A stretch of DNA of 64,000 nt from Trema orientale (Eukaryota; Streptophyta; Magnoliopsida; Rosales; Cannabaceae): contig JXTC01000286.1 of NCBI GenBank assembly GCA_002914845.1, positions 210,075 through 274,074 of the forward strand. The letters are read 5' to 3'. Made by a program: the position numbers and the translations under genes. The notes under the pieces were generated by a model. It ran no database searches and was not told where the DNA came from. It saw only the letters and a program-made list of their open reading frames with translations. This document shows, in pieces, positions 11,241 through 24,261 of the stretch (positions within the stretch are counted from its first letter, which is position 1; each line of letters begins with the position of its first letter).

Positions 11241-13059
11241 TAATAATGTATTTTAATTTTTAATTACTAATTTAGTTAATTTCAAAAAATTCTAGTATAA
11301 TAAATGAAAAAAACAATTTATTTATATTTGAATAAACTTAATAATTTACTAAAAAGAAATGATACTAAAATAACGAATTTTTATTATAATTAAAATTCAT
11401 ATTGTCATTAAACATAAAGAAGAAAGTATAATTTACAAATATAAATTAGAAATTAAAAGTAGGAACCTTGATTGAGTTCTGATGATTTGGCTCCAGCGGG
11501 TGGTGACAAAATGATTACGTTGCCGCCTAATGCTGCAACTACTGCAGCTACATTTTGTAATTATTGTGAAAGACTTACCACTTGTCTTCTCAACTCTCCA
11601 TCCTTGGTTATACTTGTAGTATTTCTCCTTGTATGTATCTATAGTACCAGGTTTCTTTCTAGTTTCTGAATATTTCTGAAAAATTTAGACAAGTTTTAAA
11701 AGGAAAAAAAAAAAGATTGAGACACATTTAATGAACAATAAAATATTACAACATACCACATGATAAAAAAAACTTAGTAATTTGGTAAAAAAATTTAATA
11801 TGCAGAAAGACAAATTGCCCTTGTTTAATAAAGGACCTAATATTTTTTTTTAATTCTCTTTTCTTAGTTTCTTTTTTTTCTAAAGGAATTAAGCTCTTTT
11901 CTTAGTTTAACATTGGTGTTTTGTTACAAGTTTAATTCTTTTAATTATTGTTTGAAGAAATTCACTATTAGTCTTTTGATTTATTTAATTATTATTTATT
12001 TTTTTAAAGTACTATTTAATTAAGTACTTATTTTTATTTATTATTTGATGATATTAGTTACTTGTTTATTAATTTATTTAAATATTTTGTGTTTGTTTTA
12101 ATTATTTAATATTCACTTATCTGATTAATAATATTCAAATATTTTTATTCTTTATCATTTTAAATTATTTTTTATAGTCTTTATAAACAAATATTCACTA
12201 TGTTACTATTATTAACCACTTCAAATATTCAATTATTTACTAATATTTATTTTTTTATTAAATTATTTATCTGTTTTATTTATTAACCAATTCAAATTCA
12301 TAACTAAACATAATCTCTAACTTACTAAACTTTTAATAACACAAGCATAAAAAAATATTAAAAATAATATATTTTCAATAAAATAAAAATAATAAAAAAA
12401 GTAAATATACTAAGGCATGCTTTCAAACAAAAGCACAGTTCACTTAAGTCCACCACAAGATAATCCAAACTATGACCTATAGTAAAAAATTAAAGCAAAA
12501 AAAAAAAAAGAATTATCAATAATTGGACAAATGGATTCGTTTAAAATCCATTACCTTTACTTCTACAGACTGAAACTTTGACACTTTTGAGTGCCGAAAT
12601 AGATCATTTGGCCTAAAAACCTTCCTAGGAACTGAATTTAAAATGCCCAAATCTATAACCAATTGTCCAAATCAATACCCACATCAAAAATGCACAAACA
12701 TATATATATATATATATTACGGGAAATATACAAAATCACAAGAGAGAAATAGAGAAACCGTTGAAGCGAGAGGTCAGAGCCACTGGCTAGAGACAGCTGG
12801 AGACGTCAGCTGCGGGTAGCAAGAGAGAGCTAGAGAGAGGAAAGCGTCAAGGGGTAGAGGGAGAGCTGGAGTGAGAGAGAGATGAAAGGAGTTAAGAAAA
12901 ATAGAGCTAAATTTTAGAGAGAGAGAGAGAGAGAGAGAGAAAGAAAGAAAGAAAAAGACAGGAACAGAGACAAGGAGAGAGAGATAAAGATCGATCAGTA
13001 TTTTTAGGGAGAAAGGTGTGGACGGCTGGGGAAGAAGATGGCTTATAACGTTTTTATAG

Positions 13060-13520
13060 TCAGAGTAGTACCGAGGACATTGTCCTTTGTAATGCTTTTA
13101 AAATTTTTCCGAAAATTTGGCACAAGCGCATATTTTTCCCTCATGGGTGTTAAAAATTCGACTAAATTTTTTTCCAAGGACAAAGTCCTCTCTAGTACTT
13201 TTTTAGTGGGAAAAAAAATAATCCAAAAATTTGGCACAGGCACGTATTTTTCCCGCGCGAGGTCAAAATTCTGCCAAACCTTTTACCGAGAACAAAGTCT
13301 TCGCTAATACTATTTTAGTAGGGAACAAAATAAAAAACAAAAAAAACATGTAATACGAAAATGCGAGAGTAGCTTCCGTGTGCTGTGGGCACAGTTTTAT
13401 TGACGACAATGTCCTCGGTAATATGTGTTCAGTCAAATTTTCCTGACCGCTGAGCCAAATTCATTTTTTGAGGAGCAATAGATGTCCTAGCTATTACTGT
13501 TCTAGCTATTGTTCCTTTTT
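13060..13520. repeat. Right subterminal repeats of the CACTA element
   Basis: The GAGGACATTGTCCT-type word recurs near 13072, 13176, 13288, 13402 and 13484. Between them an AATTTGGCACA(A/G)GC...TATTTTTCCC block is repeated about 95 bases apart (near 13116 and 13210), so the end grew partly by tandem duplication. Confidence 0.8.
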
Positions 13521-13532
13521 CTTGTAGTGAAT

Positions 13533-13880
13533 GAGTAAAATATTATCTTTATAGGGATTGATTGCTAAGTTGATTGTAAAAACTAAATGTCAAGCAAGAT
13601 AATTTAAGGAATAAGCAATAAAAATTTGTAATAAAATAGTAAAAACTTATGGGTGAAGACAAAAATATAAATACTAAACAGAAAATAACACGATCTAATC
13701 AGTTGATTGTAAATCAATGGTGGAATTAAGCTAGGATTACTGAATCCTCCTCAGTTGCAATTCTAGCTATAAATACTGCAGCAATGCTGTGGCAAAATCA
13801 CTCATGTTAACCAAAAATTCAATATGTACATAATAATCTTTCGAATTTATTATGATTAAAGTTCTTCAGCATAGTCACTA
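13533..13880. other. AT-rich intergenic DNA, nothing recognised
   Basis: Sits between the CACTA element and a probable LTR relic. No coding frame or repeat boundary can be supported. Confidence 0.4.
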
Positions 13881-15517
13881 TTGCTGGTATTCATTGGAAT
13901 AAAATTCCGAAAAATATTTTCGCAAAATTATTTTCAAGAACACCATAGTTTTGTAAAATCTAGAAACGCAGCGTAATTAGTCGTTTAAAATTTTTCTCTT
14001 TACATATTTTGGATCGTGATCTAACATATATTAACTCTTGATCTAGATAAGAACAATACCCGAATTCGCTCCATAATCTTCTCGTCTCCCCGTCTATTCT
14101 CGAAAGTCGTTTGATTGATCCGGTGGGTGGTCATCTTCTTGATTCTTAGCAAAGAGATCCGCAGCCAAACAAGAAGACAATCTTCTTGAATCGATTTCTC
14201 TGGGATGGCCGAAACACTAAGGATGGTGAATCCCTAAGACTGGCCGATTTTCTCTGCTTTCCCTCTCTCTCTGTTATGCGTGGAACACTCTCCTCTGAGG
14301 GGTGTTTCACATGTAACTCTTGCAACTAACAGTTAGAGAATTTTTCTCTTAACTATAGAGAGATTAGTAAACCCTAATAGGCTTATTGGGCTTATTAGGC
14401 TCAACTGATCATCGAATAACTATTGGGCTTTAATTTGAGTTAGACAGGGGACCAGATAGATCCATAAAGCCCAAGCTCCAATGGACTATATACTCACAAT
14501 CATAATTAACTCTTAATTATGATTGGGCCTTATCCATTAATATTAGGGCATACCACCGTAGGCCCAATATTGAACTCTTGGACTAAATATTATTTATTTT
14601 TCTCTGAAATTTATTATCAAATAATTAGCTTGATCTATTTAGCATATACTATACCTATAGATGTACCTCTAATGCAATGCCGTACTAGTAGGGTGAAATT
14701 ACTATATTATCCCTCTAGTACATATTTACCTTTGAGTTGCCATTTTTCATCTAATAGATAATAGTTGACTATGGGTGTTTATATCTATTTATACCAACAC
14801 AATTAAATTCACATAATGAATACCAGGACATTAGTTTATATTATCCAAGTACTTGAAAAAACTCAAAGTGACATTACATGCATGGCGTCCATTATGAAAA
14901 ACGTTCTATATATTTCATACACCTTATCTTCTAGGATACCGAAGTTCGAACCATAAATCAGAACTAGTCCTTTAGCAACTCAAAAAAATAAAACACATAA
15001 AAGTAAGTTCGTTAATACTAGGATTAAGGTTTTCTACAATAGTGCTAGATTAGTGAAATTAAAAATTTGAGTTACGGCTCTTAACCTCAAACTCTAATTC
15101 ACTCAGTCATGTTCGATGCTGTTATAACTTTATTATAACACACTAGCGTTTCTATCCGAAGACTCACTTCGATAATTGGAGACTTTATTAATCAAATAGG
15201 CAGCAAACCATTCTATGGCATAATAAAGTATTCTATTTTCAATATGCAGAATGCGAACAATTTAATTTAGACATAATGAAATAAAGAATATAATGTCTCC
15301 CACATATGAACTCATCATACGATAATTCTTTATTACTCATTACATGTCTTAGAATCTTTAAATATTTGCATAAAATAAACATAGACATCACATGTATATC
15401 AATGGGACATAAATAAAATAGAAATTCATAACATAGAATTTATCAATAACAAATAATCCGATAATAATTGTTTATAATGTCAAAATAATATACTGCTTTA
15501 TAGGACATTATTCCAAC
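13880..15517 (-). repeat. Probable solo LTR, Copia-like, approximate left end
   Basis: Read on the minus strand it starts TGTTGGAATAATGTCC at 15517 and later shows a long transcribed-looking stretch with the phrases GGGCTTTATGGATC and ATCAAGAAGATGACCACCCA. It then reaches TTACGCTGCGTTTCTAGATT near 13970, typical of the 3' part of plant Copia LTRs. No internal domains, primer site or matched second LTR are present, so it would be a solo LTR. No exact 5-bp target duplication could be found, and the left end is a guess. Confidence 0.4.
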
Positions 15518-15539
15518 AAATATATATCTCATTTTTCAC

Positions 15540-16130
15540 TATTTCTTACGTATACTCTAAAAATGATATTAGTTTTACAATCAAACGGTCTGATCAAGAA
15601 GTCAACTTCGAAACTAATTATACACAAAACTGTCCAACGAGATCGAAATCAAACGGGACAAAATCGAGCTACGGGATGCTTACCAATAGATTGCCCATGT
15701 CGAGACGAGTTCACGACGATCGGTTTTGGGGTCTAACGTTGCCGAAATCAGGGCTAGCAAGCAAAAATATATGCAGCTTCTTCGTGTCACCGGTGGCGAA
15801 CGAGGCGTTCTCAGGCGACGGGGCTAGCAGCGGTGACCTCTTTTAGAGCTGGGCATCTGATTCCAGGCAATGGCGGCTGCTGTCGGGGACGGGAGGTGGC
15901 TGAACGGAGGCTCGTCATGAAATCGGCATTTTGTCGTTCGAGAGAGATCAAGAGAGATCGGGAGAGAGGAGACAGAGAGCTGAGGGGAGAAGTGGTATAG
16001 GCCACGTGTCATAGGACCAATGGGCTGTGAAATTTTTTAAAAATTGCACATAAGTCCTTATTTTTTGAATTCTTCATCATTTAAGCCCTTCAATTTTGTA
16101 ATTTAGTCCTTTTTCAAAAATCTTCACACT
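15540..16130 (-). repeat. Probable Gypsy-type LTR fragment
   Basis: On the minus strand this is a GC-richer block with a CTCTCTCCCGATCTCTCTTG leader-like run. It continues through GGTAAGCATCCCGTAGCTCG near 15680, phrasing often seen in LTR and leader regions of plant Gypsy elements. The overlapping short frames near 15811-16012 are low-complexity and not protein-like. No second LTR was found, so the call rests on style alone. Confidence 0.3.
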
Positions 16131-17386
16131 TTGACCCAAAATCTTCACACTTTGACCCCATGGTGAAAACAATACATCGTGAAAGTCATTTTGCCACCAT
16201 TTCTGCTTGCCACGTGTGCTTATTTCATTGGCTGGGAAAATTATCTCCAACACACATCTAGTGATAAATCCCTTATTAAGTAGGACACAAAGTCATTCGT
16301 ATTAACTGAAGGAATATAAATGAATAAATAAAGGTGTACAGGGCAAGTCCGAAGAAAGGAACAGAGGTTTTTTCTAATAATAATAATAATAATAAAACAA
16401 GGACTATTATTATTGATATAATAATAGAGCTTAATTAGCAACAAAGTAGTACTCGAGCTCTTTCCAAATGAAAACCCCACAAGTAAAAGGGATTCAGTAT
16501 TTGCTTTGTATGTTTCATGTTCTAGTGCGTCCAATGCATTAAACATTATTGCATGCGCCATCAGGAAAAAATGTAAAGAAAATTAGAGTGGGTGTACGCT
16601 TTCAATACTAAGATTGTTTTTTCTTTTTATCTTTCAATTTATGTCGAGATATATCAATTAATGTAGTAATATACTCAGTATATCAACTAATTTATAAAAT
16701 ACCTAAAATTACCCAATTAATACATCCATTATATTAACTGGTATACCTAGAAGTAAACTAAAAGATAACAGACTAAAAAAAATAAAAACAAATAAAAAGA
16801 AGGGATATTTTGTTCTCACAATATAAATACATATATATAAAATATAAAGTATTTAAAAAAAAAAATCACCTGTTCTCCTAAAGGGCCCAAAAGACAAAAT
16901 GACAGATTGTTACTTAAAAGCTAGTAGATGCATATTACGATTTCAAATACGATGGAACACTGTAAACACGTATATACATTTGTGAAATCTACCAGGAGAA
17001 ACGTTGTAACAATTGGGGAAAGACGACTGTTCAAATTGAGGGCAAGACTAAAAGGAAAATTACACCAGCCATTTCCGAGTTTGGCAAAAATAATAATAAT
17101 AATAATAATTAAGAGAACAAAGTCTTAGAAATGGTAAACGCAAGAAAACTTCTCAAGCGCCTAATACAAGCTCTAATTCAAAAGATGCTGCTATTGAGCT
17201 GGTAAATGTGTCTCTACAGTTCTTGATGATAGCAATTATATTAATCCATCTGATATATCTGTACATACATCTCCAGAATACGATGCCAAACATAATCTGA
17301 ATGTGTGAAAACACCGCCAGAAAACTACGTGTCCCGTAATATCAAAATCTATGTACGAAAAGAATCCCAAAATTGGGTCTGACAGT
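16131..17386. other. Intergenic DNA and 3' flank of the Myb/SANT-like gene
   Basis: AT-rich DNA with two AAT trinucleotide runs (near 16374-16395 and 17089-17109). The stretch from about 17100 to 17386 probably holds the 3' untranslated region of the minus-strand gene. No other gene is seen. Confidence 0.5.
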
Positions 17387-18388
17387 TCACTTCCACCACC
17401 AGAACTGTCGAAACAAATATATCTTCCTCATTCTTGGATTGTAAGTCAAGAAAGCTCTCGCTTTAATAGGGTCAGCGTTCAAATACTCAAAGGCATACAT
17501 CTGCTTAGCCTCCTCCAACCCATCGATCTCCATAACTGCCTGCAACAACTCAGAAGGATCAATGGAGCATTTACTTCGTTCCATTGCATCAGCCAAGCGC
17601 CGAATGCTTGATGCCACAGCCAACATTGCATCCTGAAGAGCCTCTGAGCTTCGAGGGCGTTTTGGAAGCTGCCTTAAAGGATGTATCAGAGGAGGGTCCT
17701 GACTAGCATCAGGCATCTGGCCATACTCAGGTGGTCCAGTATATGACTCTGTTCCATCTGTCTCACTTACATCTTCTGAACTCGGAGAAACAAATGAGGC
17801 AGAGTCATCTTCACAATTCTTGAACTCGGTTTGGAAACTCCCATCCTTCAACTTAGCCCAGCGGCTAGGGGCTTGATAATTTCCACAGACAATTTTCAGT
17901 TCATCATACATCTCTATCTGCTTTCCTCGAAATTGTCTTGCATCAGGATGTGCCTAATGAACAAGCAATAGGGATACTGTAAATAAATGCACCAGAGGTT
18001 AAAGGGAAAAGCAGAAAGAAAAACACGTACTCACCGCAATGTATCTCTTCCAGAGCTCATCATGCTCACACTCGATCATCTTTGTACTGGGGTTCCACCT
18101 AAAACCATCTTGACTCAGCATATCCCTCATTATCTTATACCTCTTCTTTATCGTCTTAAGACGATTAACAACTTTTTGGTTGTTCAAGTTTAAGTTAAAA
18201 CGGGAGTTCACAGCAATACAAGCAGCAGTATAAGCATTTTCATTGTAGCATTTGTCTATTTTGTTTCCATTTCTCGCTTGAATAGCAAGGGATTCAATTA
18301 GACACTTGTCCATTGCAATTGACCATACAACATTCCTTCCTTTGTGCTTCGTATCCCTTCTCTGTCCGTGTAGATCATAATGATCCAT
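17387..18388 (-). CDS. Myb/SANT-like DNA-binding domain protein
   Basis: Two coding exons on the minus strand, 18388-18035 and 17953-17387, join in phase (donor GTGAGTACG, acceptor ending CATTAG) to give 306 residues. Residues about 15-125 form a Myb/SANT-like domain (Myb_DNA-bind_3 type): VVWSIAMDKCLIESLAIQAR, then VVNRLKTIKKRYKIMRDML, then GFRWNPSTKMIECEHDELWK and YIAAHPDARQFRGK across the splice. The rest is acidic and serine-rich, followed by a leucine-rich helical tail (LLQAVMEIDGLEEAKQMYAF) common to this family. Such proteins are plant nuclear factors related to the Myb-like partner protein of PIF/Harbinger transposons and to LIMYB-like proteins. DNA binding is inferred. The start ATG lies two bases after an AG acceptor, so the 5' leader is spliced on from upstream. 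Confidence 0.85.
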
Positions 18389-20200
18389 TCCTATGGTAGA
18401 AAGGCTTAGAGTGAGAATAAAATCAAAATGAATTCAAGACAATTAAGCCGAAGTATTTTATCTCAGTTGGGGAAAAACAAAATCTTGTTCAATATAAGGT
18501 CTCATAGAATTTCAAACACAAGATTTATATCCACTACCTGCAGCACTGCGTAGAAGAAACCCACCACAGCTAATCGAAGGCTTTCATGATTAAATTAGTT
18601 TTCAAGCAACAGTTGCAAGATAGAAAGACTCAGTACAGAGTTTATTTAAGAAAGCCTATCTGTGCTACTTTTCCAAAGTTCAAAAGTTATCCAGAACAAG
18701 GATAAAGGCTTCAGCAAAACATATCACGAATAAAAAGCATCAAAAGAAAAGAAAAGAATTGCCCTTAGTGATTACTGAGATTGCAATTACCCACCCTACT
18801 AGAACTAGTTGCCACAAAATGTACATCACCAATCCCACAGAACGAACTAATTGATAAGGAAAAGATATTTTATCCTTGATACTAAACTCATTTAAAATTT
18901 ACCTGGTCTGAACTACTTAGTGTTACACCCCTAAATGATGTGTAATTATGTAAATATTTTCTAAGAGCAACTGCAGGATTATGTTTCTTCCTTTGGTTCC
19001 CAAATTTTAAGGTGATCAGAGAATTTTATTTTTTTTCCAAAAAAGTCTTAACCTCGTAGTTCAAAATCATGCTTTTAATCATATTTAAGATAAAGAACAG
19101 ACAATTTATAGACTGTATAAGAAACAACATCACTTAGATGCAAAATATTGCATGCATCTGTATGAAGAGAACCATGCAGTTCAAGGGATGGATGATGCAG
19201 GAAAGTATTAATTCAACAAAAGTATATTTAAGGATAACACGATAACTATAAAAAAAACCAAGTGGAAGTTGAACTTCGCCCAAGCCTAGAGCAGGAAGAC
19301 AAGTCTTAATACATTTGCATGGGAGGCCAATGTAACTGTAACTATTTCTAAACTGGTGTCATTTGAACTTCTCCTTACGGTATCNATATTATTAAGAATA
19401 AAAGAAAAAAGTTATAAAAAACAGGGAACGGAGATGTACCCCCAGAAAATAGGGAAACCTAATTCCTCCCAACACAACAAAACCTGATCAAAGCTCACAT
19501 CTCCCAAATTCTCAGCAAATTACCGAAGTGCTAAATCTATGAAGGAAAACATATATCAAATTAATAGTCACAGATAGAACACAAATATACTTTAGTACTT
19601 CGACAGAACTGGTCACACTTTTACCCTTAGGATCCATGGGACATAACAGTCCCATCCACACGCCTGTTACATTCAAAATAAAACCAAATCATGGCAGCAA
19701 ATATCATGGAGATTGGTGAATAATTTTATATTCAACTAAAAACAAATGAACGCCTTCTTCAACTAATTTGGGCTCATACTGATACTCCATCAACATTTCA
19801 TAGGACGCAAACCAAATTCTTGCATTCACAGGAACAAAGGAGAAATGAAAAATAAATAGACAAACAAAGAAAGTATTAACTATGTGTGCTGGCATTTATA
19901 TACAATATCAACCAAAAGATCAATGGAAAAGAAGAAGAAAACTATAGAGAGATTTGAACACAGAGAGAGAGAGAGATTTGAACACAGAGAGATAGATAAA
20001 CATACATATATATAAGGGAGAGAGGGAGAGTACATACATACATGCATATACATATATATACATATACATATATAGAGAGAGAAAGAGTTGACAACAGTAC
20101 AATAAAATTTTATTGTAATTGCAGATTTAATCATTCTCTAATGCCACTTAAATTTGAGACTTGACAACTCGAAACCTCAAATGAGGTATAGACACAAATC

Positions 20201-20803
20201 CGAAAGTTATCAAGATTAATTAGCAACCATCTAACCAACAGTCTTTGCTCCTCATGATGAGGGGGAAAGTTGAGGGGCAAGGCATGACAATATCTAAATA
20301 TGAATTCTCCATTATCTGATCCATACTGAAATCAGCATTAATAAATATATATATGCAACATTGTTGACTTATTCTGCACAATTAATTTCTGAAAAAACAA
20401 TCATGCTATGCACTCACGAGTGAAATTAGTGCAGAGACTGTTTTATATTCACAAGGTTGAATTACCAAGTATCTTAACAACAGTGACCCACTCATGATCT
20501 TCAGGATCGAAAGTTTTCAGGATTAATTAGCAACCATCTAACCAACAGTCTTTGCTCCTCATGATGAGGGGGGAAGTTGAGGGTCAACGGATGACAATAT
20601 CTAAATATGAATTCCCTATTATCTGATCATTACCAAAATCAGCATTAACATTGTGCAATATTGTTGACTTATTCTGCACAATTAATTTCTGCAACAAGAA
20701 TCATGTTATGAATTCACATGTGAGACATAGTACACATACTGTTTTAACTTCACAAGGTCAAATTACCAAGTGTCTTAACAACAGTGTCCTACTCATGATC
20801 TTC
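20201..20803. repeat. Tandem duplication of about 307 bp
   Basis: Unit one (20201-20507) and unit two (20508-20803) share long blocks in the same order: GATTAATTAGCAACCATCTA, CAACAGTCTTTGCTCCTCAT, GACAATATCTAAATATGAAT, GTTGACTTATTCTGCACAAT, and TCTTAACAACAGTG near the end. They differ by scattered substitutions and by a TATATATA stretch present only in unit one. It lies in the inferred leader intron. Confidence 0.9.
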
Positions 20804-20984
20804 AACAAAAGGGAGGAATGGAAGGATGCCAAATGTAATTTGTAATCAAATCATTCAAAACTAGCTTCAAGTTAATAGTGAAACAAACAGCTCTTTCAAG
20901 GCCTGCTCTATGAAGACCAGATGAAAAGGAATCTAAAAGTAAGACTAGCCATCATGCACACATATACATAAACTTAGATAAATA

Positions 20985-20985
20985 C

Positions 20986-21037
<52 letters not shown>
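20985..21037. repeat. AT/GA compound microsatellite
   Basis: A run of TA dinucleotides is followed directly by a run of GA dinucleotides. A similar arrangement, less regular, is near 19960-20090. Confidence 0.95.
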
Positions 21038-21040
<3 letters not shown>

Positions 21041-21778
21041 TTAGTCAATGGACAGAAAATTTGCAGTCTTGTAAACTGCTGTAGAAGTCAATCTGATTGA
21101 CAATCCAAGTGCACCTGAACGTCGGAAGACACAGCCACGGCCTCAAGACAAGGAATGAAGACCTCTACGATGCTCCATTATGAATTATTCTCCTTAAAAA
21201 CTAGGTGAATTTCACAACGAGCACTTTCTTGAAAAACAAATACTTACATCAGAAAAGGTATGATTAGAATTACACACAGAAGGAAAAGCAGGCAAAAAAA
21301 TAAGTTCAGATCAATTTAAACACGTCTGGAAGCTATCATCACATTAAGATTTAAGCTAATATTTTAGCAAAATAAGTCTTCTGCCGAAAATCAAAGCATT
21401 GTTGGAACAAGCCCTCAATTTTTTAGCCTGACACTAACAATATGCAGACTTAAAACTCACTACAACCTAAGCACTGGGTGAACATTCTCATATTTAGCAG
21501 GATTTGGAAATATGGTTTTTGCTTCACAGTAAAAGATTTTTACAACATTAACTATAAGAGGTGTTATCCACATTTTAGTTACAATATCAGTACCTGTATA
21601 AAATGGATTTTGCTTTAGCATATTAACACAAGTAGTAAAATTAACTAGAACTAATATAATCTGAACTTAATGGACAACTTATATACTTCTTGTGACATAA
21701 CCAAGGTCCCAAAAAATTAGACGAAAAATCAAAGATTGTAGGGTTAAGCAGGAGGACAAGTATCAAAAAAGGGCACTA

Positions 21779-22002
21779 ATCTAGTTGGTTTTTTTTTTCA
21801 AAAAAACCTTTCTATATGTATTGTTTTGCGCAATTAAAATTCATCACGCACGCCTTTTCATGGTAAAAGATAGAGAGAGAAAAGCATTAAATAATGTGTA
21901 TTTATTGTTACTATTTTTTTTTCTAATTACTCAAATCATGATAGCTATTAGATAAAATCCAACGGCTAAAAAAAATACCTACTGGATTATGGCCCATCAA
22001 GA
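21779..22002. mobile_element. MITE-like dispersed repeat, copy 1
   Basis: It shares its whole length with 36519-36760 (TATGTATTGTTTTG, AATTCA...ATCACG(C/T)ACG, CTTTTCATG, AGAGAGAAAA, ATCCAACGGCTA in order). The ends are imperfect inverted repeats of the form TAATCTAGTTGGTTTTTTT. No target duplication could be read. Confidence 0.6.
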
Positions 22003-24261
22003 AATATAAACATATTTAAAATTTACATATATATATGTGTACGGGTTTTGTTTAAATGGTTACAACAATATTTACCCATAGATGGTTATAATGGTTTAAG
22101 CCGTTATATTTATGTCCTATGGTTGTGATTAGTTTGGTGGTTGGCCAAAAAAATTTAATGATATTTACTAGTATCAAAAAAATTTAATGCTATCAATATT
22201 TTTTTTAGTACCCATTCATGGTCACAAAAAAATTGAAACTATTGAGAAGTTCTCCATATATATACATATATATATCTATATAAACGAAAATGTTATACAC
22301 AAAGCTCTACTCATAGTTTCATAAAGAAACTGGTCCTGAAATTAACCTGCCTGACTCCACCCGCTATACAACACAAACTAGGCAACAAAAATTCTCATTC
22401 ACTTAGAAACAAAAGAAAAAACAAACTTTAACCAATGTGTTAAACCAACTGCCAGATCAAATAGTAGGATATAAAAGCCTCTTGAATGGGATGACTAGCG
22501 TAAACAGTCATTGATAAAGACAAATATGAAATCAAGCACAGGCTACACTTTCCAATTAAAGTACCATTAACTAGTAACTGGTCAGTTTTGACCATTTCAA
22601 CCTTCGATTCTTAATTTCGAGATCCTCTAAACAGCCACCAACAGCTTTCAAACATCTCTATGGCCAATCATAAAATGCACACATCAAATTCAGGAAGACT
22701 CCAAAGCATCTAGTTTTTAGAACTTATTAGTCCACTTGCAATCAATTTAAAATGGTAGCCGTAGCAACCTAGCCATTACTTCAAAGCTTTTCAAGAACTT
22801 CAGATCCCACTCCATTCCAACTTAATTCCTCAGAGACTCAGATTTCAATATGATATTCTCCTAACTCGATAAATTATCAAAAACATTATGCTTCTAATGG
22901 CCATGACCCGATAGGATACTTTAAACACTTTAACCCCCTTGAGTTTGGCCCATTCAACCTTGTACCACCATAAATTATCGAAGTTAAAAGTTAAGTTCCT
23001 TCCCTTGTCAAGCTCTGTCACTTCCACTTTTTATGTCTCTTTTTCAAGATCTTTGCATATGGACTTATGAGGCGTATTCTCATGAGTTCATAAACCCTTT
23101 TCGTCCATAAAAACTATAAATTATTCTCTCTTGCTCTTCAGTCCTCAGAAAAATCTTATTTCCCTGATTAGATACACAAGTTAGAACAGAGCCCTTACTT
23201 TTTCCTAAAATTAAAGCATCAGATTAGATATGTTGTTGCACCACAAAAAATGGCTTGATTCCAATTTACGTTAGTGAAAACTATACTATCCCAAGATTCA
23301 TAATATATAGCAACGGCAAGTAACTTATTATCTTAAATCTGAAAAACAGGAAATTATATTTCTATAGCGTGTGCCAATACATAGTAGGTACACATCAAAA
23401 GCCGTGATCGACTAATTTCTTGATCTTTTTTATCCTCATGAGAAGAAAAGAAACAAGTATTAAGCCAAGGATTTCTCAAATTTTAGGTTCTTAATATACT
23501 CATAAGTAGTCCTTATTTGATATATACAAGTATATTGTTTTCAAGTTTGAGACTTCTAGTGTGAAGTTGATACTCATTCTTATACAACACATCGGAAGTC
23601 ACTACTGTTCATCAACAAAGTTCATTCACACCCAAAAAAAGAGAGAAAGAGAAAGGGGGTGGGGGGTGGGGGCGTTTGGGGTTCACGCTGAAGACCGTTT
23701 CAGTCATTTTATTTAAATAGTGTAGAATATCCAAAAATGACACTTACCTCTACTTGCCTAGTCAAATGAACAAAGCCAGTTAAAATAAACTGAAAACGAA
23801 GAACTAGCAGTTAAATACTAATTCCATCACTTAGTCCCTGCTCTACTTTTTCTTTTTAATGAAAATCTTCAGTTGCCAAGCTGAAGCTGACACAGAAAAT
23901 TGTTTCAAAAAAAAAAAGAAAAAAAAAAATCCCTCCTTAAGTTCAATAAGCTACTCCAAATCCACCATTCAGATTTCACCAATTTTTTTCGAAACAACTA
24001 CTTCGAATAACTTCAAAACTTCACCAACATCATTCTTAATATATAGTAATTTCAGGTCAAAACTCCAATCCAAATCTCAAGCTATAAATTCTACATTCAG
24101 GGAAAAGCAGACATTAAGATCAGTAACATAATGAACTTTAAACCTCACTCGTTTCTCCTCCATTATTTCCACTCAAAAAAATAAAACAAAAAACCCCCAA
24201 ATTCAAACCCTAAATTAACAGTTTCGTAAACTAAATTAGGGTTTAAGGAGAAGCTTCATAC

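Larger units (their letters stand above)
11014..13529. mobile_element. Non-autonomous CACTA (En/Spm-type) DNA transposon
   Basis: The element begins CACTAAGTCCTCGC and ends TTTTTCTTGTAGTG, and is flanked on both sides by AAT (11011-11013 and 13530-13532). A 3-bp target duplication and CACTA ends are diagnostic of this superfamily. Both ends carry many subterminal repeats built on a palindrome of the type AGCGAGGACATTGTCCTCGCT, at least five on each side. No transposase domain is found in the 2.5 kb, so it would depend on an autonomous partner. A small frame at 11472-11669 (beginning MSSDDLAPAGGDKM) may be a leftover of an internal gene but is not recognised. The interior also has an AT dinucleotide run near 12700 and a GA run near 12918. 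Confidence 0.9.
18389..24261 (-). other. Long intron of the Myb/SANT-like gene (inferred)
   Basis: This 5.9 kb has no convincing coding exon on either strand. It contains a 307-bp tandem duplication, an AT/GA microsatellite, a MITE-like repeat near 21779-22002 and one ambiguous base at 19385. The assignment as one intron depends on the inferred leader exon. Confidence 0.45.

Noticed and set aside
13038-13307. 89-residue plus-strand frame
   Set aside because: It consists of the CACTA subterminal repeats read as protein.
14951-15110. Possible SINE around GTTCGAACC
   Set aside because: A single B-box-like word without a properly spaced A box, tail or target duplication.
16241-16561. 106-residue minus-strand frame
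   Set aside because: It is driven by an AAT trinucleotide run and has no family resemblance.
19880-20134. 84-residue minus-strand frame
   Set aside because: It is built from GA and TATATACA simple repeats.
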